A stretch of 64,000 nucleotides of DNA. It comes from Paenibacillus sp. RC67 (GTDB lineage: Bacteria; Bacillota; Bacilli; Paenibacillales; NBRC-103111). The position numbers and the translations under genes are program-made. Location: NCBI RefSeq assembly GCF_030020805.1, contig NZ_CP125098.1:972001-1036000 (forward strand). The letters are read 5' to 3'. The notes under the pieces were generated by a model. It made no database searches. It was not told the origin of the DNA and saw nothing but the letters and a program-made list of their open reading frames with translations. Shown here one piece after another: positions 25,256-33,673 of this stretch; position 1 is the stretch's first letter, and each line of letters begins with the position of its first letter.

Positions 25256-26122
25256 ATGGTTTCGAGAAAAGCGGCGTTTTACAGTATGGCAGTGCCGGCG
25301 TTGCTCTTATTTTTCGCTTTTCATACCTTTCCGGCCTTACAGGGCATTTATTACGCTTTTACGAATTGGGACGGGTACAGTGAAGGCTATGACTTCGTCG
25401 GCTTTAAAAACTTCATAGGTTTGTTTCATGACGATAATGTGATCAACTCGTATTGGTTTACTTTTAAATATGCTATTGTCGTTACCGTGCTCATTAACGT
25501 GATAAGCTTGCTGATCGCGCTGGGGCTGAACTCGCGCATCAAATTCCGCAATTTCTTTCGGGGGGTTTACTTCCTTCCCAACGTGCTCGGCGTTCTCATC
25601 GTCGGCTATATTTTCAACTATATCTTTGCAAATGTTGTTCCGGTATGGGGAGAGAAGCTGGGAAGCGAATTTCTGTCCTCGAACATTCTCGGCAATGAGC
25701 AATGGGCATGGATCGGGATCGTTATCGTAGCGGTATGGCAGGGGATTGCGTTTAATACCATTCTCTATCTGTCCGGACTTCAAACGATTCCGCAGGATAT
25801 CTATGAAGCATCCGATTTGGATGGAGCCGGTAAATGGCAGACGTTCTGGAAAATCACCTTTCCGATGATCTCTTCCTTTTTCACAATTAATATGGTGCTT
25901 GCTATGAAGAGCTCTCTGATGGTATTTGACCAGATCGTTGCCTTGACGGGAGGCGGACCCGGCCGCGCGACTCAATCCATTGCTTTCCTGATTTATCAAG
26001 GCGGTTTCCAGGGCGGCGAATTTGCCTACCAATCCGCGAACGCCGTTATTTATTTTATCGTGATTGTAGTTATCTCCGTCGTACAGCTTAAATTTTTGCA
26101 GAAACGGGAGATGGGTGCATAA
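25256..26122 (+). CDS. Sugar ABC importer permease (MalF-like)
   Basis: The 288-residue protein has six hydrophobic segments and the EAA loop EASDLDGAGKWQTFWKITFP near residues 180-200, which contacts the ATPase. It belongs to the MalF/UgpA type of carbohydrate permeases. AAAGGAGG precedes the ATG. Its stop overlaps the next start (ATAATGA), so the pair is translationally coupled. Confidence 0.88.
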   Translation: MVSRKAAFYSMAVPALLLFFAFHTFPALQGIYYAFTNWDGYSEGYDFVGFKNFIGLFHDDNVINSYWFTFKYAIVVTVLINVISLLIALGLNSRIKFRNFFRGVYFLPNVLGVLIVGYIFNYIFANVVPVWGEKLGSEFLSSNILGNEQWAWIGIVIVAVWQGIAFNTILYLSGLQTIPQDIYEASDLDGAGKWQTFWKITFPMISSFFTINMVLAMKSSLMVFDQIVALTGGGPGRATQSIAFLIYQGGFQGGEFAYQSANAVIYFIVIVVISVVQLKFLQKREMGA

Positions 26123-26943
26123 TGACCAAACAATCCACGAACTGGCTCGTCACGATTTTGATCGCTCTGGGATCCTTGCTGATTTTGTTCCCTTTATATA
26201 TGGCTGTTGCTATTGCGCTGAAAAGTCCTGAGGAAATGGCCGAATCGCTCTTTTCGCTGCCGACGGGATTGCATTTTGAGAACTTCACGAATGCTATTGC
26301 GGCGACTAACTTTTTCTCGGCTCTCAAGAACAGCTTTGTTATTACCGTCGGTTCCGTTGCGTTTATTCTTCTAACTAATTCGCTCGTTTCCTATGCGATA
26401 GCTAGGAATATGAACAAGAAGTTTTTTAAAGGCTTGTATTTTTATTTTATCAGTGCGATGTTCATTCCTTTTCAAATTATTATGCTTCCGATTGTCAAGC
26501 TGACGACGGCACTGCATATGAACAACATGCCGGGATTAATTATTCTTTACATCGTATACGGACTTGCTTTTAACATTTTTGTGTATGTCGGCTATATCAG
26601 AACGATCCCGATTGAATTGGAAGAGGCTGCTACGGTGGACGGAGCTACGACCTACGGAACCTTCTGGCGTATTATCTTCCCTTTGCTCGCACCGATTAAT
26701 GCCACCATTGTCATATTAAGCTGCTTGTCGACGTGGAATGATTTTATGCTGCCGCTCATTATACTGGGCAAACCGGAATCGTACACGCTTCCTCTGGTGC
26801 AGTATGTGTTTCAAGGTCAATTCAGCACCGATTTTAACTTGGCGTTTGCATCGTATCTGCTGGCTCTCGCCCCAATGGTTATCGTCTATCTGATTGCGCA
26901 AAAATGGATTATTAATGGCATTACGCAAGGCGCCGTGAAGTAA
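26122..26943 (+). CDS. Sugar ABC importer permease (MalG-like)
   Basis: The 273-residue protein has six membrane segments and the EAA loop EEAATVDGATTYGTFWRIIF. It is the MalG/UgpE type and forms the heterodimeric pore with the product of 25256. The 1-base overlap with that gene indicates coupling. The substrate is inferred from the operon context. Confidence 0.88.
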   Translation: MTKQSTNWLVTILIALGSLLILFPLYMAVAIALKSPEEMAESLFSLPTGLHFENFTNAIAATNFFSALKNSFVITVGSVAFILLTNSLVSYAIARNMNKKFFKGLYFYFISAMFIPFQIIMLPIVKLTTALHMNNMPGLIILYIVYGLAFNIFVYVGYIRTIPIELEEAATVDGATTYGTFWRIIFPLLAPINATIVILSCLSTWNDFMLPLIILGKPESYTLPLVQYVFQGQFSTDFNLAFASYLLALAPMVIVYLIAQKWIINGITQGAVK

Positions 26944-27010
26944 AGGCTATGTAAAAGCAATGAAATGACAGAGAACATATAAATAGAGAAACACGGATAG
27001 GAGCTTAAGC

Positions 27011-28693
27011 ATGGACAACTTGAACCGAACTTGGTGGAAAGAAAGCGTCGTATATCAAATTTATCCCCGCAGCTACCAGGACAGTAACGGGGATGGCATC
27101 GGGGATATTCCCGGCATCATCTCACGGCTGGATTATTTAAAGCAGCTTGGGGTGGACATAATCTGGCTGTCTCCGGTCTATGAATCTCCCAACGATGATA
27201 ACGGCTACGACATCAGCAATTACCAAAGCATTATGGATGACTTCGGTACGCTTCACGATTGGGAACAGCTGCTCGACGGACTGCACAGCCGCGGCATGAA
27301 GCTGATTATGGACCTTGTGGTCAACCACAGCTCTGACGAGCATGTATGGTTTGCCGAATCCCGCAAGTCCAAAGACAACCCTTATCGGGATTATTATATT
27401 TGGAGAGATGGCAAGGGCGACATGGAGCCGAACAACTGGTCTTCCTTTTTCAGCGGATCGGCTTGGGAACTGGATGAGACGACAGGGCAGTATTTCCTGC
27501 ATCTATTCTCCAAGAAACAACCGGACTTGAACTGGGAGAATGAAAAAGTACGCCGCGAGGTGTACGACATGATGACCTGGTGGCTTGACAAAGGCATCGA
27601 CGGCTTCCGGATGGATGTCATTAACCTTGTCAGCAAGGTGGAAGGGCTGCCGGACGCGTCGGGTGAAGGGACTTACAACTTCGGCGGAGAACACTTTATG
27701 AACGGTCCGCGCATTCATGAGTTTTTGCAGGAAATGAACCGGGAGGTCCTGTCCAAATACGATATTATGACCGTGGGCGAGACCATAGGCGTGACTCCGG
27801 ATGAGGCGGTCAAGTACGTAGGCGAGGAGCGGGGCGAGCTGAATATGGTGTTCCAGTTCGAACTGATGGATATTGACTCAGGTCCTGGTGGAAAATGGAA
27901 CATACAGCCGTGGAAGCTCACTGAATTCAAGCGCATCATGAGCAAATGGCAGAACGAGTTATACGGCAGAGGATGGAACAGCCTCTATTTGAATAATCAC
28001 GATCAGCCGCGAATGGTTTCGCGTTTCGGGAATGACGGGCCCTATCGCAAGGAATCGGCTAAAATGCTAGCGACACTGCTTCACACTCTCCAAGGGACGC
28101 CGTACATTTATCAAGGTGAAGAGCTTGGCATGACGAACGTCAAATTCGATTCCATTGATCAATATCAGGACATTGAGACGATCAACATGTTCCATGAATA
28201 TCGCGAAGCCGGACATAGCGTGGAGAACATTATGGCTTCCATTTACAGCAAAGGAAGGGATAATGCCCGCACCCCAATGCAGTGGAACACTACGGAGCAT
28301 GGTGGATTTACAACGGGGACGCCTTGGCTTAAGATAAATCCGAATTATACGCAGATCAATGCCGAAGAGGCGCTAAATGATCCGAATTCTATTTTTCATT
28401 ACTACCGCCGTTTAATCGAGCTTCGCAAGCAGCAAAACGTCATCGTATACGGAAAGTATGAATTACTGCTGGAGCAGGATGAGCGTATCTATTCGTTTAC
28501 ACGGACTTTGGGAGAGGAGCGCCTGCTGGTTGTTCTCAATTTCTATGAGACACCTGTGACGTTCGAGCTTCCAAGCACGGTCCGCTGCACATCAAGCGAG
28601 CGGCTCATAGGCAACTATGAGCTCAATGAAGGTTGGGATTTGCAGCGTCTGGAGCTGCGTCCTTACGAAGCTCAGGTATTCAAGCTGAACTAA
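27011..28693 (+). CDS. GH13 alpha-glucosidase, oligo-1,6-glucosidase type
   Basis: The 560-residue cytoplasmic enzyme has the GH13 barrel: WWKESVVYQIYPRSYQDSNG start, DLVVNHSS (region I), GFRMDVIN with the nucleophile near residue 200, TVGET with the acid/base near 256, and NNHDQPR with the third Asp near 330. The Val after the nucleophile Asp is the residue found in alpha-1,6-specific oligo-1,6-glucosidases, whereas maltases have Thr or Ala. It would hydrolyse isomaltose-type or branched oligosaccharides brought in by the importer. AGGAG lies 7 bases before the ATG. Family knowledge supports the specificity; it is not proved by sequence. Confidence 0.88.
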   Translation: MDNLNRTWWKESVVYQIYPRSYQDSNGDGIGDIPGIISRLDYLKQLGVDIIWLSPVYESPNDDNGYDISNYQSIMDDFGTLHDWEQLLDGLHSRGMKLIMDLVVNHSSDEHVWFAESRKSKDNPYRDYYIWRDGKGDMEPNNWSSFFSGSAWELDETTGQYFLHLFSKKQPDLNWENEKVRREVYDMMTWWLDKGIDGFRMDVINLVSKVEGLPDASGEGTYNFGGEHFMNGPRIHEFLQEMNREVLSKYDIMTVGETIGVTPDEAVKYVGEERGELNMVFQFELMDIDSGPGGKWNIQPWKLTEFKRIMSKWQNELYGRGWNSLYLNNHDQPRMVSRFGNDGPYRKESAKMLATLLHTLQGTPYIYQGEELGMTNVKFDSIDQYQDIETINMFHEYREAGHSVENIMASIYSKGRDNARTPMQWNTTEHGGFTTGTPWLKINPNYTQINAEEALNDPNSIFHYYRRLIELRKQQNVIVYGKYELLLEQDERIYSFTRTLGEERLLVVLNFYETPVTFELPSTVRCTSSERLIGNYELNEGWDLQRLELRPYEAQVFKLN

Positions 28694-28705
28694 ATATAGA
28701 TTATT

Positions 28706-28743
28706 GAGGCCTCTCGGCGTTTGCTGGGAAGGCTTCTTTTTTT
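28706..28743 (+). terminator. Terminator of sugar operon
   Basis: GAGGCC pairs with GGCTTC (one G-T pair) around an imperfect inner stem, followed by a run of seven or more T. It lies 13 bases after the glucosidase stop. Confidence 0.7.
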
Positions 28744-28988
28744 GTCCTCAGCAAAATTTTTACAGAACCACGAAGTAACTAGAGAGCTTTTCATGTGGGC
28801 TTGCGGGACCGGGCGGCCTGCTCTGATCAATAAAGGCATATCGAAGCAAAAAATGTGTATCCAATCGATCAAAAGAAGCGAGATACCGCAAAAAGTGAAG
28901 CTTTCCAGTGAAGACGCCGGTTGTTATGTTGGGATCAAGCCGAATCGTAACAAGCCGATAACAGAAAGAAAAGGAAGGTGAACGAAGC

Positions 28989-29549
28989 ATGCGTGCACAA
29001 CAAGCCGTGGATGTAGGAAGCTGTGAAGGGACTCAACCTACGGTTTCACGAAAATCCATCTGGAAGGATATGAAGCGTAGGCCATTTCTCTATGGGCTTC
29101 TCATTCCCGTTATCTTTTACTTTATTGTATTTAAGTACTTTCCCTTATATGGGGAGATCATCGCATTCAAGGAGTTTCGGTTGGCTGACGGTATTTGGGA
29201 GCAAATGGGTGGGGCTGGAGCATTTCAACAGGCTTCTTCACAGCAGCGACCTCGTGAAGATCATTCGCAATACGCTATTCCGGGAATCCGAAGCACCGTA
29301 GCACTTATGCTTGTTTTGCAAATGGGCCGTATATTCGACGTCGGCTTCGAGCACGTATGGGTGTTAACGAATCCGATGGTGACCAGTGTCTCCGACGTCA
29401 TGAACACTTATATCTATAGGCTTGGACTCGTCAATCTTCAATACAGCTACACAACGGCTATCGGTTTGTTTCAATCTCTGGTTGGTCTTGTGCTGGTGCT
29501 TTCTGTCAATCTTATCATCCGGGCAATGGGAGAGCGTGTGCTATGGTGA
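28989..29549 (+). pseudogene. Decayed LplB-type sugar permease
   Basis: The frame starts like an LplB/YtcP-partner permease (IWKDMKRRPFLYGLLIPVI, then FIVFKYFPLYGEIIAFKEF). Near 29200 the proper continuation moves to another frame (WVGLEHFNRLL, then IIRNTLF), and near 29290 the first frame resumes with the family's C-terminal part (GRIFDVGFEHVWVL, then YTTAIGLFQSLVGLVLVLS). So it has a frameshift and an internal deletion that removes about half of the membrane region, including the EAA loop. It retains AAGGAAGGTG before the ATG. It is a relic of a second carbohydrate importer. The 295 bases between 28694 and it hold only the terminator above. Confidence 0.75.
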
Positions 29550-29589
29550 CAAGATAAGGATGATTTGAGTTCAGAAAGGAGTGACTTTG

Positions 29590-29933
29590 AATGGCCACAG
29601 CCTGGATCAACCGTCAGGCGTATTGTTTACGGATAAGTGGGGAGAACGAAATGAATTTATTAACGGGGACTACAGGTAATGGCATGTGGGCAGTTTCCTG
29701 CAAGAATCAAGAATCATGCGGGAGATGAACCGGAACCAAAAGGACGCTCTCTACAGTTACATACACCCCACAAGCTGGGCAGACCAGTGCTGAGTGGATC
29801 GGGAGGGGAGAGCAGCTTTGATTCGCAGGCCGTTGATTGCCCCTTTGTCTTCGTCCATAAGGATCGTTTCTATATGATGTACGTAGGGTTTGACGGAGCA
29901 GCCATTAATCCCATATGGAGAAATAACGCATGA
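29590..29933 (+). pseudogene. Glycosidase remnant (GH32/43/130-like N-terminal fragment)
   Basis: Pieces of coding sequence in several frames are seen, the clearest at 29767-29915: HKLGRPVLSGSGGESSFDSQ and VFVHKDRFYMMYVGFDG, which resemble the first blade of five-bladed propeller glycosidases. It stops after about 80 codons without the rest of the domain. Together with the broken permease it forms a decayed sugar locus. From here to 30257 (about 320 bases) I see one terminator and no gene. Confidence 0.5.
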
Positions 29934-29982
29934 TTAATTTCATGAAAGAGGAACCGTTTTATGTTCTATCGGCTATATAAGG

Positions 29983-30015
29983 AAAGGTGCTGTCCTTTTG
30001 AGATGGCACCTTTTT
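29983..30015 (+). terminator. Intrinsic terminator after the decayed locus
   Basis: AAAGGTGC pairs with GCACCTTT, followed by TTTTT. It probably once closed the operon now in decay. Confidence 0.75.
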
Positions 30016-30257
30016 GTAGTCCTAATTTCTCGTAAAAGTTGCTGCTATAGCATCAAATGCAAAAAGAAAATAAACTAATTATGACAATAAATGTAGTAAT
30101 ATGGTACATGCAGAGATAAACGGCAACCGGACGTACCTAGGCTCTGAACCTTATACACTGCGAAGTACAAACCGAATACCTCGGTTCATGCCTTCTTCCA
30201 GCTGCTTCGAGTCACTAGTAGGGCACAATATAGCTTCTCTCTTGCGGTGATAGTTGA

Positions 30258-30467
30258 TCAGCTGAAAGCCCAAATAGCATAAATGACATAGCCGCCTACA
30301 ATAGTAATGATGTAATAGATAGATAGTCTTAGGAAAATTTTTCCTGTGCTTTTGTCGTAAGCCGGGTTTCCTTCTTTATTTTTTTGAGACATGCCAACAG
30401 CAATTGTAGCAATGAGTCCGAACATACCTACAATAAAAATGAGAATGTACAAAACGGTTAGACTCAT
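30258..30467 (-). CDS. Small two-helix membrane protein, unknown function
   Basis: The 69-residue protein has two hydrophobic helices (about residues 3-24 and 48-66) joined by a charged loop (SQKNKEGNPAYDKSTGK). GAAGGTGAT precedes the ATG. It is divergent from the MerR-methyltransferase gene. I recognise no family with certainty. Confidence 0.6.
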   Translation of the reverse strand: MSLTVLYILIFIVGMFGLIATIAVGMSQKNKEGNPAYDKSTGKIFLRLSIYYIITIVGGYVIYAIWAFS

Positions 30468-30531
30468 AGGATCACCTTCTCATGGTTTGTATTCTTTCCT
30501 AACTGATTTTATTGTACAGGAATACCACCTC

Positions 30532-30576
30532 CTCGAAACCATCCAATTGGATGATCATAGGACCATCCAGTTGCTA
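30532..30576 (+). promoter_or_regulatory. Repeated CCATCCARTTG motif upstream of the MerR fusion
   Basis: CCATCCAATTGG at about 30539-30550 and CCATCCAGTTGC at about 30563-30574 are near-identical direct repeats, 24 bp apart, between the small membrane gene and the MerR-type gene. They may be a regulator binding site. No clear promoter hexamers are seen. Confidence 0.3.
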
Positions 30577-30674
30577 TAAAACGTTCACAAATTGGACAGC
30601 CGATTCACGATTAAAAACGCCAGTCAGTCTCATTATGTCAATAATTCATAAATTAGAGGAGGAAGCGCTAGTAC

Positions 30675-31736
30675 ATGAAAATTAACGAGCTCGCCAAGCG
30701 GCTGGACGTCACGCCGAGAGCGATTCGATTTTATGAAGAAAGGGGCTTGCTTCATCCCGAATATGAAGAGAACGGATACCGTCGGTATACGGAGGAGGAT
30801 GCGTGGCGTCTTCAAACGATAGCGGCGTTTCGAGAAATCGGGTTCGGTATCGAAGGTATTGCCAAGCTCCTTCATTATGCGGATAGCGGTGATCGGGAGA
30901 CGTACCGGCATTATTTGGAGCTTCAGCGCGCTGTATTGTTCGATCAGTGGGTGGAATGGAAGCAGGTGCTTACAACAATGGACAAGCTGATCGACAAATC
31001 GGGGAATTCTGAGCCGCTTAGGCTGGATGATTTATTCATGCTTGCCGATCACATCAAGCACTTGAAACAAACCCGTTCCTCCTGGGAGGACCGGTGGGAT
31101 TACGATGTGCAGGCTGAACGATTTGACCAAGACAGCAGCGGTAGCGTAAGTCCTGTCGGTTTCATAGCCTCTTCTGAAGAATACGAACGGGCGCTGTCAT
31201 ATACCGTCCAGTGGATTGCTCCCCAGCCAGGTGAATCAGGGCTCGACATCGGTGCAGGGACTGGTAATTTAGCAGGGCGCCTGCAGCAAGAGGGAGCAAG
31301 TATGTTCGCTGTGGAGCAGTCAAGGCAAATGCTGGCCAAATGCCGCAGCAAATATCCGGATATTTCAGCTAAGCTGGGTAATTTCCTGGCGCTGCCATTC
31401 TTTGAGGGGCAGTTCCATTTCATTGCGACGAACATGGCCTTTCACCATTTGTCAGAAGAGCAGCAGCTCCTTGCGCTTGAAGAGATGAACCGGGTGTTAA
31501 AGCTGCAATGGAGAATAGTGATCACAAGTCTCATGTTTGAGCATGCCAGTGCGCGTGAGGAGAAGATGTCTGAGCTGAAAAGAACGGGCAGCCATGATCT
31601 CATAGCGGAGGTCAATGAGAAGCATCCGTCCGACCGGTCTCAAATACTTCAATGGTTCCGAGGACGCGGCTTTATTACCGTACAGCAGCAGATCAATGAC
31701 TGGGTGCACATGGTCTATGCCGTACGTAAGCATTGA
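30675..31736 (+). CDS. MerR-type regulator fused to SAM-dependent methyltransferase
   Basis: The 353-residue protein starts with a MerR winged helix (INELAKRLDVTPRAIRFYEE and NGYRRYTEEDAWRLQ, residues ~3-70) and a coiled helix, but instead of a small effector domain it continues with a class I methyltransferase (about residues 150-350). Motif I is GLDIGAGTGNLAGRL and a later motif is NMAFHHLSEEQQ. Both domains look intact. The stretch GAGGAGGAAG lies before the ATG. The fusion suggests either a regulator that senses a methylation substrate or a methyltransferase brought to DNA. It is monocistronic. Confidence 0.8.
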   Translation: MKINELAKRLDVTPRAIRFYEERGLLHPEYEENGYRRYTEEDAWRLQTIAAFREIGFGIEGIAKLLHYADSGDRETYRHYLELQRAVLFDQWVEWKQVLTTMDKLIDKSGNSEPLRLDDLFMLADHIKHLKQTRSSWEDRWDYDVQAERFDQDSSGSVSPVGFIASSEEYERALSYTVQWIAPQPGESGLDIGAGTGNLAGRLQQEGASMFAVEQSRQMLAKCRSKYPDISAKLGNFLALPFFEGQFHFIATNMAFHHLSEEQQLLALEEMNRVLKLQWRIVITSLMFEHASAREEKMSELKRTGSHDLIAEVNEKHPSDRSQILQWFRGRGFITVQQQINDWVHMVYAVRKH

Positions 31737-31928
31737 CTGTCGATTTTGTCTCCAGATTAGAACAGCTTTCAACCAAAAATGACTTTCAAGTACATTTTAT
31801 GTAATAAAATATACATTTAATTTAAAAGTTAGCATAATGATGCAGGGTAATATCTACATTTGTCGAAAAGATAAATGGAATGAATAACCTTTTTGATATT
31901 GTTATAGGAAAATAGTTTACCTGCAGTG

Positions 31929-32057
31929 TCACAGGACGCGGATTCGTTGAATCCTTCCATTCCGAGGAAACCGACTCTTTAGCCAGTCCGGGCTTAACAG
32001 CCGGTAATGGAGCTTCAATTCATAAATGTCGGGTATTCTCTATCCAAGCCGGCATTT
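31929..32057 (+). ncRNA. Candidate structured leader of the SDR-PTPS genes
   Basis: In the 349-base gap before the SDR gene, a foldable segment is visible: TCCATTCCG (about 31966-31974) pairs with CGGTAATGGA (about 32002-32011, one bulge), enclosing two hairpins, GACT/AGTC and GGCT-TAAC-AGCC. A further stem AAATGTCGG/CCGGCATTT lies at 32024-32057 without a T-tract. It matches no riboswitch class I know. The AT-rich bases 31737-31928 show nothing definite. Confidence 0.3.
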
Positions 32058-32085
32058 AAAATAGTAGGAAGGGGATAGCATCTTC

Positions 32086-32766
32086 ATGGAACCAAAAATC
32101 GCGTTAGTAACAGGAGCATCAAGGGGAATTGGCGAGGCTATAAGCAGAGAACTTTCTAAAAACGGTTACATAACCTATGCCGCCAGCCGCGGAAGCAATG
32201 AACATCAAAATGATAATCATCTTATTCATCTGCCTATGGATTTGAGTTCGGAGGCAAGCATTCGAGAAGCGTTTAGCATCATCGAACAAAAGCACGGGGT
32301 ATTGGATGTGCTGGTGAACAATGCTGCGGTGATGATTAACAAGCCTTTTGAACAATTAGAACAAGAGGATTGGGAAGATACCTACACCACCAACGTGTTC
32401 GGTCCGATTCAATGCATTCAAAGAGCATTTCCTTTAATGAAGGATAGAGGCGGCAGAATTATCAATATCTCTTCCATTATGACGGAACGTCCGCTGCCTC
32501 AATCGGCCTTGTATACTTCCTCCAAGCATGCGCTAAATGGATTGGGCGAGGCGTTGGCAGAAGAATGGTATCCGAACCGCATCTTTTTAACGAAGCTGTG
32601 CATTGGAGCTACCTACACTGACTTGTGGAAGGGTGTTGAGGGCTTTACGCAGGACGACATGCTCCATGTCGATGATGTGGCACGAACGGCTGCATTTATT
32701 GCGCAAACCCCACTGCATGTTCGTATGGATGAAATCAAGATGACTCCGCCTAAAGGAGTACTCTAG
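32086..32766 (+). CDS. Short-chain dehydrogenase/reductase, possible sepiapterin reductase role
   Basis: The 226-residue Rossmann enzyme has TGASRGIG (residues ~8-15, cofactor loop), LVNNAAVM, Ser in INISSI and the catalytic YTSSK (Tyr near 144, Lys near 148). The Arg after the Gly-rich loop suits NADPH. GGAAGGGG precedes the ATG. The next gene, 60 bases downstream, encodes a eukaryote-like 6-pyruvoyl-tetrahydropterin synthase; in tetrahydrobiopterin synthesis the following step is made by an SDR, sepiapterin reductase. The functional link rests on gene order; SDRs are too diverse to assign by motif. Confidence 0.75.
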   Translation: MEPKIALVTGASRGIGEAISRELSKNGYITYAASRGSNEHQNDNHLIHLPMDLSSEASIREAFSIIEQKHGVLDVLVNNAAVMINKPFEQLEQEDWEDTYTTNVFGPIQCIQRAFPLMKDRGGRIINISSIMTERPLPQSALYTSSKHALNGLGEALAEEWYPNRIFLTKLCIGATYTDLWKGVEGFTQDDMLHVDDVARTAAFIAQTPLHVRMDEIKMTPPKGVL

Positions 32767-32826
32767 CGATTCAAGGCATCAGAGATCGTAACATAAACAT
32801 TCATTCCAAAGATGGGAGCTAAGCAC

Positions 32827-33633
32827 ATGATTTATTTAAGTAGGAAGCTTCATTTCTCTGCTGCTCATGTCTATCATGTTGATGCATGGACAGAAGAAGA
32901 AAATAAGAGAGTGTTTGGATTATGCAACAATCCTAATGGTCACGGACATGATTATGTCCTGGAAATTATGGTCCGAGGAGAGCTGGATCCCAAGTCGGGC
33001 ATTGTGGTTAACATAACCGATATTGATAGAGTGGCTAAAGGGCTGATAAAGTCAGAGCTGGATGGCAAGTTTTTGGATCGCGAGCACCCCTATTTTCAAG
33101 AGCGCATACCGACGACGGAAAATATCGTTGAATATCTTTGGCAAGCTCTTGACGGAAAATTTCCTGATTGCGAGCTACATCAATTGATTTTAAGAGAAAA
33201 TCATTATTTGCATGCGGAGAAGGAGCGGGATTCCATGGTTCGTTTGACAAGAAAATATCATTTCAGCGCAGCGCATCGGCTGCACAGCTATTTGTTAAGT
33301 GATGAAGAGAATAAACGAATTTTCGGCAAATGCAACAACCCTAATGGACATGGACACAACTACTATTTGGATGTGACCGTCCAAGGTGAGCCCGACTCTG
33401 TAACCGGAATGATCATGAATTTGGGCGATCTGGATCAGATTGTAGATGAATTAATCATTAAGAAATTTGACCACAAGCATTTAAACCTGGACACAGAAGA
33501 ATTTAAAGAGCTGAACCCGACATCCGATGTTGTGGTTATGGTGATTTGCCAAATACTAGCTGAGCGCATTCCTAAACTGTATAAAGTTGGTCTATGGGAG
33601 ACGGAGAAAAACTACTTTGAATATTACGCATAA
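32827..33633 (+). CDS. Tandem 6-pyruvoyl-tetrahydropterin synthase
   Basis: The 268-residue protein holds two complete PTPS/QueD folds (about residues 1-132 and 137-268). Both have HFSAAH and CNNPNGHGH, giving the zinc histidines and catalytic Cys; the second motif is identical to that of animal PTPS. The second copy also has FDHKHL (catalytic Asp-His) and LWETEKN (substrate Glu). In the first copy the Asp-His pair reads LDGKFL, so the catalytic His is missing and this half is probably not active. An internal AAGGAG at 33220, 9 bases before an in-frame ATG at 33235, could start the second half alone. The start at 32827 has GGGAGC; an ATG at 32812 would lie on it. Confidence 0.88.
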   Translation: MIYLSRKLHFSAAHVYHVDAWTEEENKRVFGLCNNPNGHGHDYVLEIMVRGELDPKSGIVVNITDIDRVAKGLIKSELDGKFLDREHPYFQERIPTTENIVEYLWQALDGKFPDCELHQLILRENHYLHAEKERDSMVRLTRKYHFSAAHRLHSYLLSDEENKRIFGKCNNPNGHGHNYYLDVTVQGEPDSVTGMIMNLGDLDQIVDELIIKKFDHKHLNLDTEEFKELNPTSDVVVMVICQILAERIPKLYKVGLWETEKNYFEYYA

Positions 33634-33673
33634 TATCTTTTGCCTATGACTCGTTTCAGTTGGAGGGATTCCA

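Noticed and set aside
25337..26032. 231-codon minus-strand frame opposite the MalF-like gene
   Set aside because: Opposite a clear permease with good start and motifs; charged nonsense composition.
28721..28981. 86-codon frame between the glucosidase and the broken permease
   Set aside because: Begins inside the terminator region, no ribosome site, no recognisable pattern.
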